A stretch of 64,000 nt of DNA from CAVOAK01 sp963664465 (GCA_963664465.2 CAXXSU010000001.1:1-64000), one strand, 5' to 3'. Counted from the stretch's first letter, positions 32,927 through 42,978 are shown. The notes: generated from the letters alone by a model not told the origin. A program made the numbers and translations.

Positions 32927-35459
32927 GTGTCGATCATCGATGCCGCCCTCAATCGGTCACGCACGGTCATCGCGACGCTCGTCCTCCTGCTGATTGCCGG
33001 TTTCATTGCCTACCGTGACATTCCCAAGGAATCTGATCCGGATATCAACATCCCGATCATCTATGTCGCGTTGTCGCACGAAGGTATCTCTCCCGAAGAT
33101 GCCGAGCGACTTCTGGCCCGACCGATGGAAAGCGAACTTCGCTCGATTGAGGGCATCAAGGAACTCCGCGCCGACGCTTTCGAGGGCGGCGCAAATGTGA
33201 TTCTGGAATTCGAGGCCGGGTTCGATGCCGACTCCGCTCTCGCGGACGTGCGGGAGAAAGTCGATCTCGTAAAACCAGACTTACCCGAAGATTCCGATGA
33301 GCCCACCGTTCACGAGGTCAACCTGAGTCTATTCCCAATTCTCGTTGTGACGCTATCGGGTGGGTTGGCCGAGCGCGCCGTTCTGAAAATTGCACGCGAT
33401 CTCAAGGATGACATCATTGGCATCCCAGAGGTTCTCGACGTCAAAATTACGGGCGATCGCGAAGAAGTTGTCGAGATCGTCATCGACCCCCTCCTTGTCG
33501 AAAGCTACGGTCTCGAGCCGGCCTCCGTTCTTTCACTCGTCACGCGATCCAACTTGCTTGTCGCTGCCGGTGCACTTGATACGGGCAAGGGTCGGTTTTC
33601 GATTAAAGTTCCAGGCTTGTTCGAAACCTCGAACGACATTCTCGACATTCCGCTTAAAGTCGATGGCGATGCTGTTGTTAAGATCCGCGATATCGCAACA
33701 GTCAAGCGTACGTTCAAGGATGTTCGAACCTACGCCCGCGTCGACGGTAAATCCGCATTAGCTCTGGAAGTCTCCAAGCGTACCGGCAGGAATATTATCG
33801 ACACGATTGCCAAGGTTAAGGTAGTGGTCGACGGCGCACGTGCCGAGTGGCCGAGCGGTCTTGAGATAGGCTATAGCCAGGATCGTTCAACCGACATACG
33901 CAGAATGCTATCGGACTTGCAGAATAACGTCATCGCGGCGGTGATACTGGTCATGATCGTTGTTGTTGGTGCGCTGGGCGTGCGCACGGGCCTTCTCGTC
34001 GGCATCGCGATCCCAGGCTCGTTTCTTACCGGTATCCTGGTGCTTGCCGCTATCGGGCTTACGGTCAATATCGTCGTCCTGTTTGCGCTGATCCTGGCAG
34101 TCGGGCTGCTGGTCGACGGCGCCATCGTCGTTACCGAATACGCAGATCGCCGGATGACCGAGGGCCTCGCGCGTCGCGACGCCTACGCGCAGGCGGCTAA
34201 GCATATGTCCTGGCCAATCATCGCCTCGACGGCGACCACCTCGGCAGCATTCCTGCCACTTGTATTTTGGCCGGGCGTGGTTGGTGAATTTATGAAGTTC
34301 TTGCCGATCACACTAATCGCCACATTATGCGCCTCGCTCTTGATGGCCCTCATCTTCGTGCCGACGGTGGGGGCCTATGTCGGTCGTCCGATTCACCTTG
34401 GCAACAAAGCGGCCAAAGCCATCGCCTCGGGCCGAGAAGACGAACTCGAAAATGTCGGTGGACTGGTTGGAGTCTATATAAAAGTCTTGAAGGCTGCACT
34501 GCGTTGTCCCTCGCTCGTGATCGCCCTAGCGATAGCGGCTCTTTTTGGATCCTGGTTCGCCTACGGAACCTATGGTCGCGGTGTCGAGTTTTTCCCCGAT
34601 GTCGAACCCGAACAGGCAATTGTTCAGGTTCATGCCCGCGGCAACATGTCGGTCGATGAAAAGGACAGATTGGTTGCCGAAGTTGAGCGCCACATACTCG
34701 ACATTGGAAGCGAGCGCGGCGAGTTGAAAACCGTATATGTCGCAAGCGGTCTGATCGATAACCGCAGCACGAACGCCGCCGAAGACGTAATTGGCCCGAT
34801 CAGACTGGAATTCGTCGAGTGGGATAAGCGCCGCCCCGCGCGTCAGATCTATGCGGACATCAACAAACGTGTCTCAGCTCTCGCCGGTATCATCGTTGAA
34901 GTTCGCCAGCCCGAGGCAGGTCCTCCAGTCGGCAAGCCGGTACACTTGCAGCTGAGCGCGCGTCAGCCCGAACTGCTCGAAGATGCCGTTGTTCAGGCAC
35001 GAGAATTCTTCGACGGTTTGCCCGGCTTGAAAGACATTGAGGACAGTCGGCCAGTGCCCGGAATCGAATGGGAACTTTCCGTCGATCGTGCGCAGGCGGC
35101 TCGCTTCGGCGCTGACGTTGCGGTAACCGGGAGCTTTATCAAACTCATCACCAAAGGGCTTAAGATCAGCGAATACCGTCCCAACGATGCTGATGAAGAG
35201 ATTGATATCGTTGCTCGGTTCCCATTGGAATCGAGGACGATCAACAAGCTGGATCAAATCAAGATCAAGACAGAACAGGGACTGGTTCCCATCGGCAACT
35301 ACGTAACGCGAACGCCAAAACCGAAGACGGGACTGTTGCGTCGCGTCGATGGAAAGCGGATTGCGTTCGTAATGGCCGACGTCGAGGACGGCGTTCTACC
35401 CGACAACAAAGTGAAAGAGATCAAAGCATGGCTGGAGACCGCGGACCTCAATTCTGCAA
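32927..35459 (+). pseudogene. RND efflux pump, 5' part (interrupted by IS)
   Basis: GTG start at 32927. 844 codons of an AcrB/MexB-type hydrophobe-amphiphile efflux transporter: TM1, the first periplasmic loop, TM2-TM6 (about residues 330-470, with the proton-relay region LFALILAVGLLVDGAIVVTE), the loop after TM7 and most of the second periplasmic domain (ARQPELLEDAVVQAREFF ... PIGNYVTRTPKPKTGLL). The frame enters the IS at 35460 and stops at 35485 inside the terminal repeat. The last five transmembrane helices lie beyond the IS at 36507-37141, in frame. Joined, the protein would be 1055 residues, normal for RND pumps. Confidence 0.95.
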
Positions 35460-36498
35460 ATAGGGTATCCTATTCGCTCTCGTAGTGCCTAGATCTGGGG
35501 GGCAGGGCTGGGTCTGCCCCCGACGAGCTTCTTGTATGGCACGGGCTCCAGTTGCACTGCTTGCTGGAGGAGTCGATAGAACAGGAGGCCGCGAGCTTTG
35601 GATCGGCGGCGATTGAAGCGGAACGTGAACTCGTCCAGATAGTAATCAAGCTGGGAGGCGCTAATAGCCCCATGGTGAATACCCAGCCACCACCGATCAA
35701 GGAGGCCGGCTACCCGATGAACTTGGGGCATGACAATGTGGGCTGGGTCGCCGCTGGCGGAAATATTTTTCGGCTGGTGTTCGAAGCCGACTCCCGTGAG
35801 ACCGTTGTAGGCTCGCCAGCCATCGGTTCGAATCGTTGCTCCCGGGCACACAGCCGTTTGGACGAAAGGAATGAGGCTCTCGGCGGATGCGTCCTCGACA
35901 CGCGCCATGCGGATACGACCGGTGCCCCGACCCCGGATTTCGGCGGCAATCGCGACAATCGATTTCTTGTTTGTTTTCCGCCCCGTAACGCCAACCTCCC
36001 GGCCGCCCACATAGGTTTCGTCGACCTCGACCTCGCCATTCAGAAGCTCTCTGCCCGGTCGAACCATGGCCCGGCGCAGCTTATGGAGCCATGTCCAAGC
36101 CGTTTGATAACCGCCCAGGCCGAGTATTCGTTGAACCCCAAGCGCACTGACGCCGTGCTTCTGATTCGTCACATACCACATCGCCTGGAACCAAAGCCGC
36201 AACGGTTTCCGCGTACCCTCGAAGATCGTCCCCGCGGTCGGCGACGTCTGACGTTGGCATCCCGCACATCGCTGTTGGCCCCTGGCCGTCACCCACGCCT
36301 CGGTTCCCCCGCAGGCCGGACACCGAAACCCGGCAGGCCAACGGACACGCCGAAGAAAATCCGCACAGGCGGCCTCAGAAGCGAACCAGTCGTCAAATTC
36401 CATAAGCGTGCGAGGGTAATCGATCCCGCCAACGGGATGGGCAGTATTCTCGGCCATCACAACATCTTGCCACTACGAGAGCGAATAGGATACCCTAT
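35460..36498 (-). mobile_element. IS1595-family element in the RND gene (1039 bp)
   Basis: Perfect terminal inverted repeats begin ATAGGGTATCCTATTCGCTC and match over at least 28 bp. The 8-bp direct target repeat TTCTGCAA is present at 35452-35459 and 36499-36506, the duplication size typical of IS1595. Removal of the element and one repeat restores the RND reading frame. A truncated copy lies at 51287-51696. Confidence 0.96.
35489..36460 (-). CDS. IS1595-family transposase (second type)
   Basis: 323 residues from ATG 36460. The zinc-ribbon is seen as CPACGGTEAWVTARGQQRCAGC (residues about 47-68), then TSPTAGTIFEGTRKPLRLWF, the bridge helix-turn-helix (KHGVSALGVQRILGLGGYQT), and the ISXO2-like catalytic domain starting EVEVDETYVGGREVGVTGRK. 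The second catalytic region is IRTDGWRAYNG and the third is around LDYYLDEFTFRFNRR. The length is normal and no frameshift is seen, so it is probably active. It differs clearly from the transposase at 1366-2295. Confidence 0.93.
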   Translation of the reverse strand: MMAENTAHPVGGIDYPRTLMEFDDWFASEAACADFLRRVRWPAGFRCPACGGTEAWVTARGQQRCAGCQRQTSPTAGTIFEGTRKPLRLWFQAMWYVTNQKHGVSALGVQRILGLGGYQTAWTWLHKLRRAMVRPGRELLNGEVEVDETYVGGREVGVTGRKTNKKSIVAIAAEIRGRGTGRIRMARVEDASAESLIPFVQTAVCPGATIRTDGWRAYNGLTGVGFEHQPKNISASGDPAHIVMPQVHRVAGLLDRWWLGIHHGAISASQLDYYLDEFTFRFNRRRSKARGLLFYRLLQQAVQLEPVPYKKLVGGRPSPAPQI

Positions 36499-36506
36499 TT
36501 CTGCAA

Positions 36507-37141
36507 TTGACGTTACATTCAAAGGCGAGGACGAAGAGCAGAAGGCAGCCCAGGAATTTCTCTCGAAAGCCTTTGCCGTCGCCCTCTTCATCATGGCCTT
36601 AATTCTTGTGACGCAGTTCAACAGTTTCTACAGCGGATTTTTAATTCTCTCCGCTGTTATCATGTCAACTGTCGGCGTGATGCTTGGTCTCCTTATCATT
36701 CAACAACCGTTTGGCATCATCATGAGCGGCGTCGGCGTGATCGCCCTGGCCGGCATTGTCGTCAACAACAACATTGTCCTGATCGATACCTACGATCGAA
36801 TCCGCAAGACCGTACACAACCCGGCTTCGGCGATCCTGATAACCGGTGCGCAACGTCTGCGACCAGTCCTATTGACGTCAGTAACGACGATCCTTGGCTT
36901 AATGCCGATGGTATTGGGAATAAATATCGATTTCATAACGCGCAAGATTGCAATTGGCGGGCCCTCCACTCAGTGGTGGACCCAACTCTCCACCGCCATT
37001 GCCTTTGGCCTCGCATTCGCAACGATATTGACGCTTCTCGTCACTCCGTCGGCTCTCATGCTAAAGGCAAACGTCGCGACCTGGCGCGCGCGCAGGCGCG
37101 GTCCAGCAGGGGCTGCGACCATATCCAGTCCGGCAGAGTAA
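36507..37141 (+). pseudogene. RND efflux pump, 3' part
   Basis: It continues the 32927 gene in frame after the IS: the codon split across the junction (A + TT) gives Ile, followed by DVTFKGEDEEQKAAQEFLSK. Five transmembrane helices follow, with the RND C-terminal signature regions GVIALAGIVVNNNIVLIDTY, AQRLRPVLLTSVTTILGLMP and TAIAFGLAFATILTLLVTPS. It lacks its own start region, and the open frame that seems to begin at 35552 is antisense of the IS. Without excision the pump is not produced. Confidence 0.95.
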
Positions 37142-37243
37142 ACACGCGCATTAGAACTGACTTCATTTCAAGACGTCATCTGCCTACCTCTGGTTTGAGC
37201 TAGGCCCCTTTGCGTGGCAAGATCACCAACATTGGAGATGCTT

Positions 37244-37716
37244 ATGCTTCGTTCGGTCGCTATCGTTTTGATTTTACTCTGGTTTCAGGCCTCTGCTGCG
37301 GCGGAAAACCTGGAGTTCTGCAAGAAGGCCAACGAGGCTCAAAACGCTGGAGACCACGATTCCGCGATCTTGCACTACAGCCAATGCATCGACCGCGGAG
37401 ACCTGTCAACGAAGAACCTGTTTCTTGCGTTCTACGACCGCGGCAACGCCTATTTGGTTAAACTGCAATTTACGAAGGCGATAGCGGATTACGACCAAGC
37501 GGCTCGTCTCGACCCGACTCACGCGTATGCGTTTAACAATAGGGGTAACGCATTAACGCGAATCGGACAGTTGGATCGGGCGATTCAAAACTACGACCAG
37601 GCGATCCAGCTTGCACCGACCGATGACGTACCGTTGTTCAATCGCGGCAACGCTTACAGCGTCAAGAGACAGTTCGATCAAGCAATTCAGGTTTTTAACG
37701 CTGCCATTAGCCTTAA
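37244..37716 (+). pseudogene. 5' part of TPR-repeat gene, split by IS-mediated inversion
   Basis: Start ATG 37244 with GGAG six bases upstream. A signal peptide (MLRSVAIVLILLWFQASAAA) is followed by TPR units (LFLAFYDRGNAYLVKLQFTK, AYAFNNRGNALTRIGQLDRA, VPLFNRGNAYSVKRQFDQAI) and the beginning of another (VFNAAISLN). It is cut at TTAA 37713-37716 by IS copy C. The missing 3' part lies at 10060-10729 on the other strand, also cut at TTAA and in the matching reading phase. The reconstructed gene encodes about 380 residues, a periplasmic TPR protein. The apparent frame extending to 37819 is read into the IS. Confidence 0.9.
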
Positions 37717-39186
37717 CAGCCCGTTGAAAAAGGCGTCATTGACCGGGTTTCACGCCACGGCGAAGCATATCGCGGCGAAGGCGGTTTCGCCATCCTCCGA
37801 GACGATGAGGACGATCTGAACGACCAGGACGGCTCCAGCGGGCGTAACAAGCACGAACAAGGCGCCAATTCCGCCCGCCACGGCCTCCTTCGGGGTGCCG
37901 GCGCCGATGAGTTGGCGCATCAGCAACGATAGGTTGTGGCCGGCGACGTGAAGCAGGTATCGCTTGTGCACGTTCTCGCGGCCCCGAAGCCAGGTCCGGC
38001 GCATACCGCCGCGATCGAGGTTGTGGGCAAAGGAGCGCTCGACGATCTCGGCGCGCAGCTTGAAGGCTTCCCTGGCCACCCCCGATAACAGCCGGGTCCG
38101 GTTGTTGGTGACCGCCCGGCGAGCCGCATCATCTCCGTGCCAGCGCGCAAAACCCTTCTGCTTGGGCTCGGAGATCCGGCTCTTCCAGGGGCCGTCGTCG
38201 AGCGCCTTCAAGACCAACCGTGAGTGGTAGCCCTTATCGGTCACACATTCGGCCGGATCTTCGGCCGTCGGCGCCACATCCACCGCCTCGAGGTTTGCCT
38301 CGGCCGCCGCCAGGGTCTTGGGAAGCGTTGTCGTATCGCCCTCGTCGGCCGGGTGCAGCTCCGCCGCCACCACCGCGCCGGTGTCCAGATCCACCGCGTG
38401 CTCGGGCTTGTAGGCCAGGTGCGTGGTGCCGTCCTTCATCTTGGCGATCTTGGCCTCGGGGTCGCTCCTGGAAACCCAGTCCTGGTTCGAGAGCTTCTTG
38501 CCCTTGCGCTTGCGGTCCAGACGCGCCAGGTCCTCAGCCGTGGGTGTCTCGATACCGCTCTCCTGGGCCAAGCGCTCCAGCATCCCCCGGTAACCCTCGC
38601 CCGTGTCCCTCCGCACGATGTTGCGCAGCGCCGCGTTGGCCTCCATGGTCGAGGCATCCACCCCGATGCGCTCGCCCTTCACCAGACCCGCCTCGGCGAT
38701 CAGCGCCAGGACCCAGTCAAACACCGCCGTGTGGACTTCATGGGGCGGGCGCGCGCGGGTCCGTGACAGCCAGGAATGGTCCGGCACCCGTTCCCGCATC
38801 TCCAACAGCAGGAACTCCCGTAGCGACAGGGAATCCGAGCAGCGCCACTCCAGCCCACGCTCAGAGTCGATACCCTCGAAGTAGCCCACCAGGTGCATAC
38901 GGAAGTAGCGCCCGGGTGGCACCGAAGGCGCCCCCATCCTGGCCGCGTAATAGGGCTGGCAGACCGCCTCGGCGAAGCCGTCGAAGCCGCCCTCGATCAG
39001 TACCAACTGCAGGCGGTCGTAAAATACATGACCAGGCGAGCGCGGCATCTCCGACCAGCTCACCATCAAGTCCCCCTGACGATCCTTCTGCTGTCCCATC
39101 GCCATCAGCGAACCCCCCTTCAGGCCAGGACACCAGAGAATCAGACCATGCCGACTTCGTCCAGGGAAGACTTCGTCAACGGGCTG
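37717..39186 (-). mobile_element. IS1182-like element, copy C (1470 bp)
   Basis: Flanked by TTAA at 37713-37716 and 39187-39190; the ends begin CAGCCCGTTGA. Inverted relative to copy A and of equal length. The right TTAA directly abuts the IS5-like copy 2, which starts at 39191. Confidence 0.92.
37750..39105 (-). CDS. IS1182-like transposase, copy C
   Basis: 451 residues and full length. It has the same domains as copy A (DUF772-type N terminus, DDE core beginning GERIGVDASTMEANAA), with one visible substitution (Leu to Pro in TRARPPHEVH, about residue 121). Intact, so a probable source of transposase for the degenerate copy B. The large antisense frames over this gene (for example 38220-39212) are artefacts of its GC-rich codon use. 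Confidence 0.9.
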   Translation of the reverse strand: MAMGQQKDRQGDLMVSWSEMPRSPGHVFYDRLQLVLIEGGFDGFAEAVCQPYYAARMGAPSVPPGRYFRMHLVGYFEGIDSERGLEWRCSDSLSLREFLLLEMRERVPDHSWLSRTRARPPHEVHTAVFDWVLALIAEAGLVKGERIGVDASTMEANAALRNIVRRDTGEGYRGMLERLAQESGIETPTAEDLARLDRKRKGKKLSNQDWVSRSDPEAKIAKMKDGTTHLAYKPEHAVDLDTGAVVAAELHPADEGDTTTLPKTLAAAEANLEAVDVAPTAEDPAECVTDKGYHSRLVLKALDDGPWKSRISEPKQKGFARWHGDDAARRAVTNNRTRLLSGVAREAFKLRAEIVERSFAHNLDRGGMRRTWLRGRENVHKRYLLHVAGHNLSLLMRQLIGAGTPKEAVAGGIGALFVLVTPAGAVLVVQIVLIVSEDGETAFAAICFAVA

Positions 39187-39190
39187 TTAA

Positions 39191-40476
39191 GGGCACCTCT
39201 AAGAATTGGTGAGTTGCCGGAGGATATTGTTTAACTAGGCTGTCACCAGCTCCAGCCATGCCGGAGCCGAGATTTTCGGGGTCTTCCACGCTCCAATTGA
39301 GTTATTTCCGCTTCAAGACCGTCCCCAGGCGGTCTTCTCCTCCGAGTATCGTCACACGGCCGCCGCGAGACGCTCCAGTTGGACCAGGCGGCGCATGTTG
39401 TAGGCGAGGTTCTTCAACCCGATCCGCGCCTTCGCCCGCACCAGCCCGACACTACGCACCAGCGTCCCGCCCATGTCGTTGCTCTGGGCCCCGAAGACAT
39501 GCTCGACGCGGACCCGAACCGACGAACGGGTCTTGTTGCCTTGCTTCTCGCGCTCGCTCAACGGCTTGTTGCGGCGGCCCTTGCGATGGATCCGGCTCCG
39601 CAACCCCTTCTCCTTCAGCGACGCCTCGATCTCCGCCGAGCGGTAAGCGCTGTCCGCCCACACACCCAAAGCCGTGTTGTCCCCATCCAGGATATCGTCG
39701 AGGACTTGGCTGTCGTGCTCCGCCGCGTCGCTTACATGATAGCGCCGCACCAGCTTGTGCCGACGGTCCACGTTGACATGGTTCTTGTAACCGTAATGGC
39801 TCTTGCCGTGCTTCTTGGTCCACCGCGCCTCGACATCCTTTTGGCGCCGCTTTGCCGGCTTGTCCTCCCAGCCTGCCGGCGTCTCGCCCGCCTTTATCCG
39901 CGCGTTCTCCTCGCGGCTGTTGCGCTGTTTGGGTACCGCCACAATCGAGGCGTCGATGATCTGGCCGCCCATCGCCAGATAGCCCTGATCCTTCAGGTAG
40001 CCATCGAACGTCTCGAATAAAGCCTCGATCACGCCAGCTTGCGTTAACTGTTCGCGGTACAGCCACACCGTCTTGGCGTCGGGAACCCGGCCCTCTAGAC
40101 CCAACCCCAGAAATCGCATGAACGACAGGCGGTCACGGATCTGATGCTCAACTTGGTCGTCCGAGAGATTGTAGAGCGCGCACAGAATGATCGTCTTGAA
40201 CATCACAATCGCATCCCACGGCTTGCGTCCCGCCCGCGATTTGCGCACCTTGTCCGCACGCCGCCACACCGCCTCAAGACGGGCGCGCAAGTCCTCCCAC
40301 GGAACCACCCCGTCGATCTTCAAAAGCGGCTCGTTCTTGGCGTCAAGAACGGAATACCGGTTCCCAAGATCGAAAAACCCCATCTGACCCATCAACCACG
40401 CCTCCCGCTATCAACAAATCGTCAACCCGATTCTAAATCGACGACGCCCGAAAAAGGAGAATTTTTAGAGGTTCCC
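39191..40476 (-). mobile_element. IS5-like element, copy 2 (1286 bp)
   Basis: Same termini as copy 1 (GGGCACCTCTAAGAATT left, GGGAACCTCTAAAAATT right, read inward), with one extra A near 40455. The left flank is the TTAA of IS1182-like copy C and the right flank is TCC. No matching target duplication is seen. Confidence 0.88.
39352..40395 (-). CDS. IS5-family transposase, copy 2
   Basis: 347 residues, identical by eye to the transposase at 14256-15299, with the same DDE landmarks (GGQIIDASIVAVPKQRN, GVWADSAYRS, RVRVEHVFGAQ). Full length. The two copies are in the same direction now. Undoing the 12.2-37.7 kb inversion would place them in opposite directions, so further recombination between them is possible. 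Confidence 0.92.
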   Translation of the reverse strand: MMGQMGFFDLGNRYSVLDAKNEPLLKIDGVVPWEDLRARLEAVWRRADKVRKSRAGRKPWDAIVMFKTIILCALYNLSDDQVEHQIRDRLSFMRFLGLGLEGRVPDAKTVWLYREQLTQAGVIEALFETFDGYLKDQGYLAMGGQIIDASIVAVPKQRNSREENARIKAGETPAGWEDKPAKRRQKDVEARWTKKHGKSHYGYKNHVNVDRRHKLVRRYHVSDAAEHDSQVLDDILDGDNTALGVWADSAYRSAEIEASLKEKGLRSRIHRKGRRNKPLSEREKQGNKTRSSVRVRVEHVFGAQSNDMGGTLVRSVGLVRAKARIGLKNLAYNMRRLVQLERLAAAV

Positions 40477-40638
40477 TCCATAATGCTCGATGCCCTAGTT
40501 TGCCTGACCGCTGGCCGCCTGTAACCGTCCTTCCTCGTTCCATAGAGCACATCTTCGGAAAATTAGAGGGTGCAGATTGGCTGTTTCCAAGTATCATGAC
40601 CGCCCTCTTTTACGTGTAAACGATAAGTTTAGCTGCCG

Positions 40639-41487
40639 ATGCCTCGACTCTTGCAAAGAACTTGGTCGCGCAAGTTGCCGGCTCTTGTCTCAGTGGCGAT
40701 GCTGCTGTTTCTGGTGGCGGCTCCGACGGCATTACGCGCCAACGAGGTGTCGACTCAGACGTTACAAGAATTGGCCGCTACCGCAGGTGTTAAAGTGGCT
40801 CAATCGAGCGCTTCGGGCGTCAGCGTCAATGATCCACTGGAGCTACTGAATCGAGCGATTTTCGACATCAACGAACTCGTTCAGATTCTATTTCTCCGCC
40901 CTGCGGGCACACTATACCGCGCTGTGCTGCCATTGCCCGTGCGTAACTCTGTCCGCAATGCGCTCGACAATCTCAGCTCGCCCATTGTCCTTGCCAACGA
41001 CATCTTGCAGGGCGAACCGGAGCGAGCATGGCAAACAATGCAACGCCTGTTTATCAACTCGACGCTTGGCGTTGCTGGACTATTCGATGTCGCCGAGAAG
41101 ATGGGAATTCCCAAACATGAGGAGGATTTCGGCCAGACCCTCGCTGTTTGGGGTGTCGGTGAAGGCTTCTATCTGGTGTTGCCGATATTGGGCCCGTCCA
41201 ACCCACGTGATGCGGTCGGCAAGCTTCTCGTCGACGGCTATTTCGATCCGCTCAATGTCTGGCTTGATAACTCGAACCGCGATGCCATCGCAAACGCGCG
41301 CATCGGCGTCAACGGCGTCGATGAATACGAGGGGGTTATGGATGAGTTGCAGAACCTCCAGAAGACGTCGATAGATTATTACTCCGTGCTGCGCAGCCTT
41401 TATCGGCAAAAGCGCGCGTCGGAGATCCAAAATGGCAGTGATTCCGACCTGCCGCCTGTGCCCGATCTGGATTATCTGGACATATAG
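40639..41487 (+). CDS. mlaA: MlaA (VacJ) family phospholipid-asymmetry protein
   Basis: 282 residues. An N-terminal signal segment (SRKLPALVSVAMLLFLVAAP) leads into the MlaA domain: NDPLELLNRAIFDINELVQ, PVRNSVRNALDNLSSPIVLA, RLFINSTLGVAGLFDVAEKM and EDFGQTLAVWGVGEGFYLVL are strongly typical. MlaA sits in the outer membrane and extracts mislocalised phospholipids for MlaC. E. coli MlaA is a lipoprotein, but no lipobox cysteine is visible here. The acidic tail (DLPPVPDLDYLDI) is family-like. The 160 bp between the IS and this gene holds only a short C-terminal-looking frame that I cannot identify. Confidence 0.93.
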   Translation: MPRLLQRTWSRKLPALVSVAMLLFLVAAPTALRANEVSTQTLQELAATAGVKVAQSSASGVSVNDPLELLNRAIFDINELVQILFLRPAGTLYRAVLPLPVRNSVRNALDNLSSPIVLANDILQGEPERAWQTMQRLFINSTLGVAGLFDVAEKMGIPKHEEDFGQTLAVWGVGEGFYLVLPILGPSNPRDAVGKLLVDGYFDPLNVWLDNSNRDAIANARIGVNGVDEYEGVMDELQNLQKTSIDYYSVLRSLYRQKRASEIQNGSDSDLPPVPDLDYLDI

Positions 41488-41565
41488 CTTCAAAACAATG
41501 TGCCAGCCAACGACTAGTAACGGCGCGCGCCATCATGGCGTGGCCGAAATCGGTAGGAGTCGAAC

Positions 41566-42909
41566 ATGAGCAGCGAACTGGCGGAAGCCCTGGCGCGACG
41601 AGCTGACGCAGAGCAGCCGGTGCGCGTCGGTTTAGTCGGTGCAGGGGAAATGGGCACCGATATCGTTACGCAGATTTCGCTGATGCAAGGCATTGAAATA
41701 TCCATGCTTGCCGTCCTTCGGGCGGAACGCGCACGGACGGCCATTGAGATTGCCGGTGGAAGTGCCGACTCAAGTGCAATCTGCGATTCGGATCAGGCCG
41801 TCGCCAAGGCGGTCGAGAGTGGCAAGATCGCCATTGTCGAAGACAATGCCCTGGCGTGCAGTTCCGATTATGTCGATGTGGTCATCGACGCAACCGGTAA
41901 TCCCAATGTAGGTGCGACCATCGCCATGCAGGCGATGGAACACGGCAAGCACGTCGTTATGATGAACGTCGAGGCTGACGTAACAATCGGCGCCTATCTC
42001 CGCCGCCAGGCCGACCGTGCCGGCGTCGTCTATACCTTGGGTGCCGGTGACGAGCCGAGTTCGGCGATGGAGCTTGTCAATTTCGTCAGCGCTTTGGGTT
42101 ACCCAATCGTCGCCGCGGGCAAGGGCAAGAATAACCCGCTGATCTTTGACGCTATGCCGGAGGCCTACGAGGAAGAGGCTCGGCAGCGAAATATGAACCC
42201 GCGAATGCTGGTCGAATTCATCGATGGGTCAAAAACGATGATCGAAATGACGGCCATCGCCAATGCAACCGGCCTGTTGCCGGACAAACCGGGTATGCAT
42301 GGACCCAACGCACCGCTCGACTCGCTGCATCGCGTGCTTTGTCCGATCGAAGACGGTGGCCTGCTTTCGCGTAAGGGCGTCGTTGACTTCACGGTCGCGA
42401 AGGGTGTGGCTCCCGGAGTCTTTGTCATTGCTGAAATGAGCCATCCGCGGCTGCGCGAGCGGATGAACGACCTTAAACTCGGCGAGGGGCCCTATTACAC
42501 ATTCTTCCGGCCCTATCACCTGACCAGTCTCGAAGTGCCGTTATCGGCCGCTGCAGCCGTTTTGCTCGGCATCAGCCACATGCGTCCGTTGGAAACGCCG
42601 GTTGCAGAAACGGCATCGATCGCAAAATCGGACCTGCCGGCCGGTACAAAGCTTGGTGCCATCGGCGAAACCTTCTACCGCGGCTGGGCGATCACGCGTG
42701 AGGACTCGTTAAAGCATGATGTCATTCCACTGGGCATGGCGCAGGGTGCTGTGATGACCCAGTCGGTCAAAGCGGGTGCGTATTTGACGCATGAAAACTG
42801 CCAAGTTGATGAGGCGCTGAAGATCGTTCAGTTGCGCCGACTGCAAGATAAGCTTCTCGATAATGCTGACCCGGCGCCACGGGTTCCGGTGCACGCCGCC
42901 GCCCAATAA
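41566..42909 (+). CDS. Rossmann-fold oxidoreductase with C-terminal SAF domain
   Basis: 447 residues. The NAD(P)-binding Rossmann domain starts RVGLVGAGEMGTDIVTQISL (about residues 19-38), the VDVVIDATGNPNVGATIA strand-turn and GKHVVMMNVEADVTIGAYLR follow, as in homoserine-dehydrogenase-like enzymes. The catalytic region is GDEPSSAMELVNFVSALGYP. A SAF domain (KSDLPAGTKLGAIGETFYRG, VIPLGMAQGAVMTQSVKAGA) closes the protein. Relatives are found in sugar-acid and branched-sugar catabolism and were long named FlgA-like. The substrate is unknown, and it stands alone between mlaA and pagL. Confidence 0.8.
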   Translation: MSSELAEALARRADAEQPVRVGLVGAGEMGTDIVTQISLMQGIEISMLAVLRAERARTAIEIAGGSADSSAICDSDQAVAKAVESGKIAIVEDNALACSSDYVDVVIDATGNPNVGATIAMQAMEHGKHVVMMNVEADVTIGAYLRRQADRAGVVYTLGAGDEPSSAMELVNFVSALGYPIVAAGKGKNNPLIFDAMPEAYEEEARQRNMNPRMLVEFIDGSKTMIEMTAIANATGLLPDKPGMHGPNAPLDSLHRVLCPIEDGGLLSRKGVVDFTVAKGVAPGVFVIAEMSHPRLRERMNDLKLGEGPYYTFFRPYHLTSLEVPLSAAAAVLLGISHMRPLETPVAETASIAKSDLPAGTKLGAIGETFYRGWAITREDSLKHDVIPLGMAQGAVMTQSVKAGAYLTHENCQVDEALKIVQLRRLQDKLLDNADPAPRVPVHAAAQ

Positions 42910-42978
42910 CAATTCGTCGTATCAATCTATCAGACACTTTGCGCCGGTTTGCCGGCAGCGCCGTTACTTGCGTCGTTG

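Noticed and set aside
35552..37141. A 529-residue open frame on the plus strand
   Set aside because: It fuses antisense IS1595 sequence to the RND C terminus. The genuine part starts at 36507 and belongs to the gene beginning at 32927.
38220..39212. A 330-residue Pro/Arg/Ser-rich frame
   Set aside because: Antisense of the copy C transposase; the same false frame appears over copies A and B.
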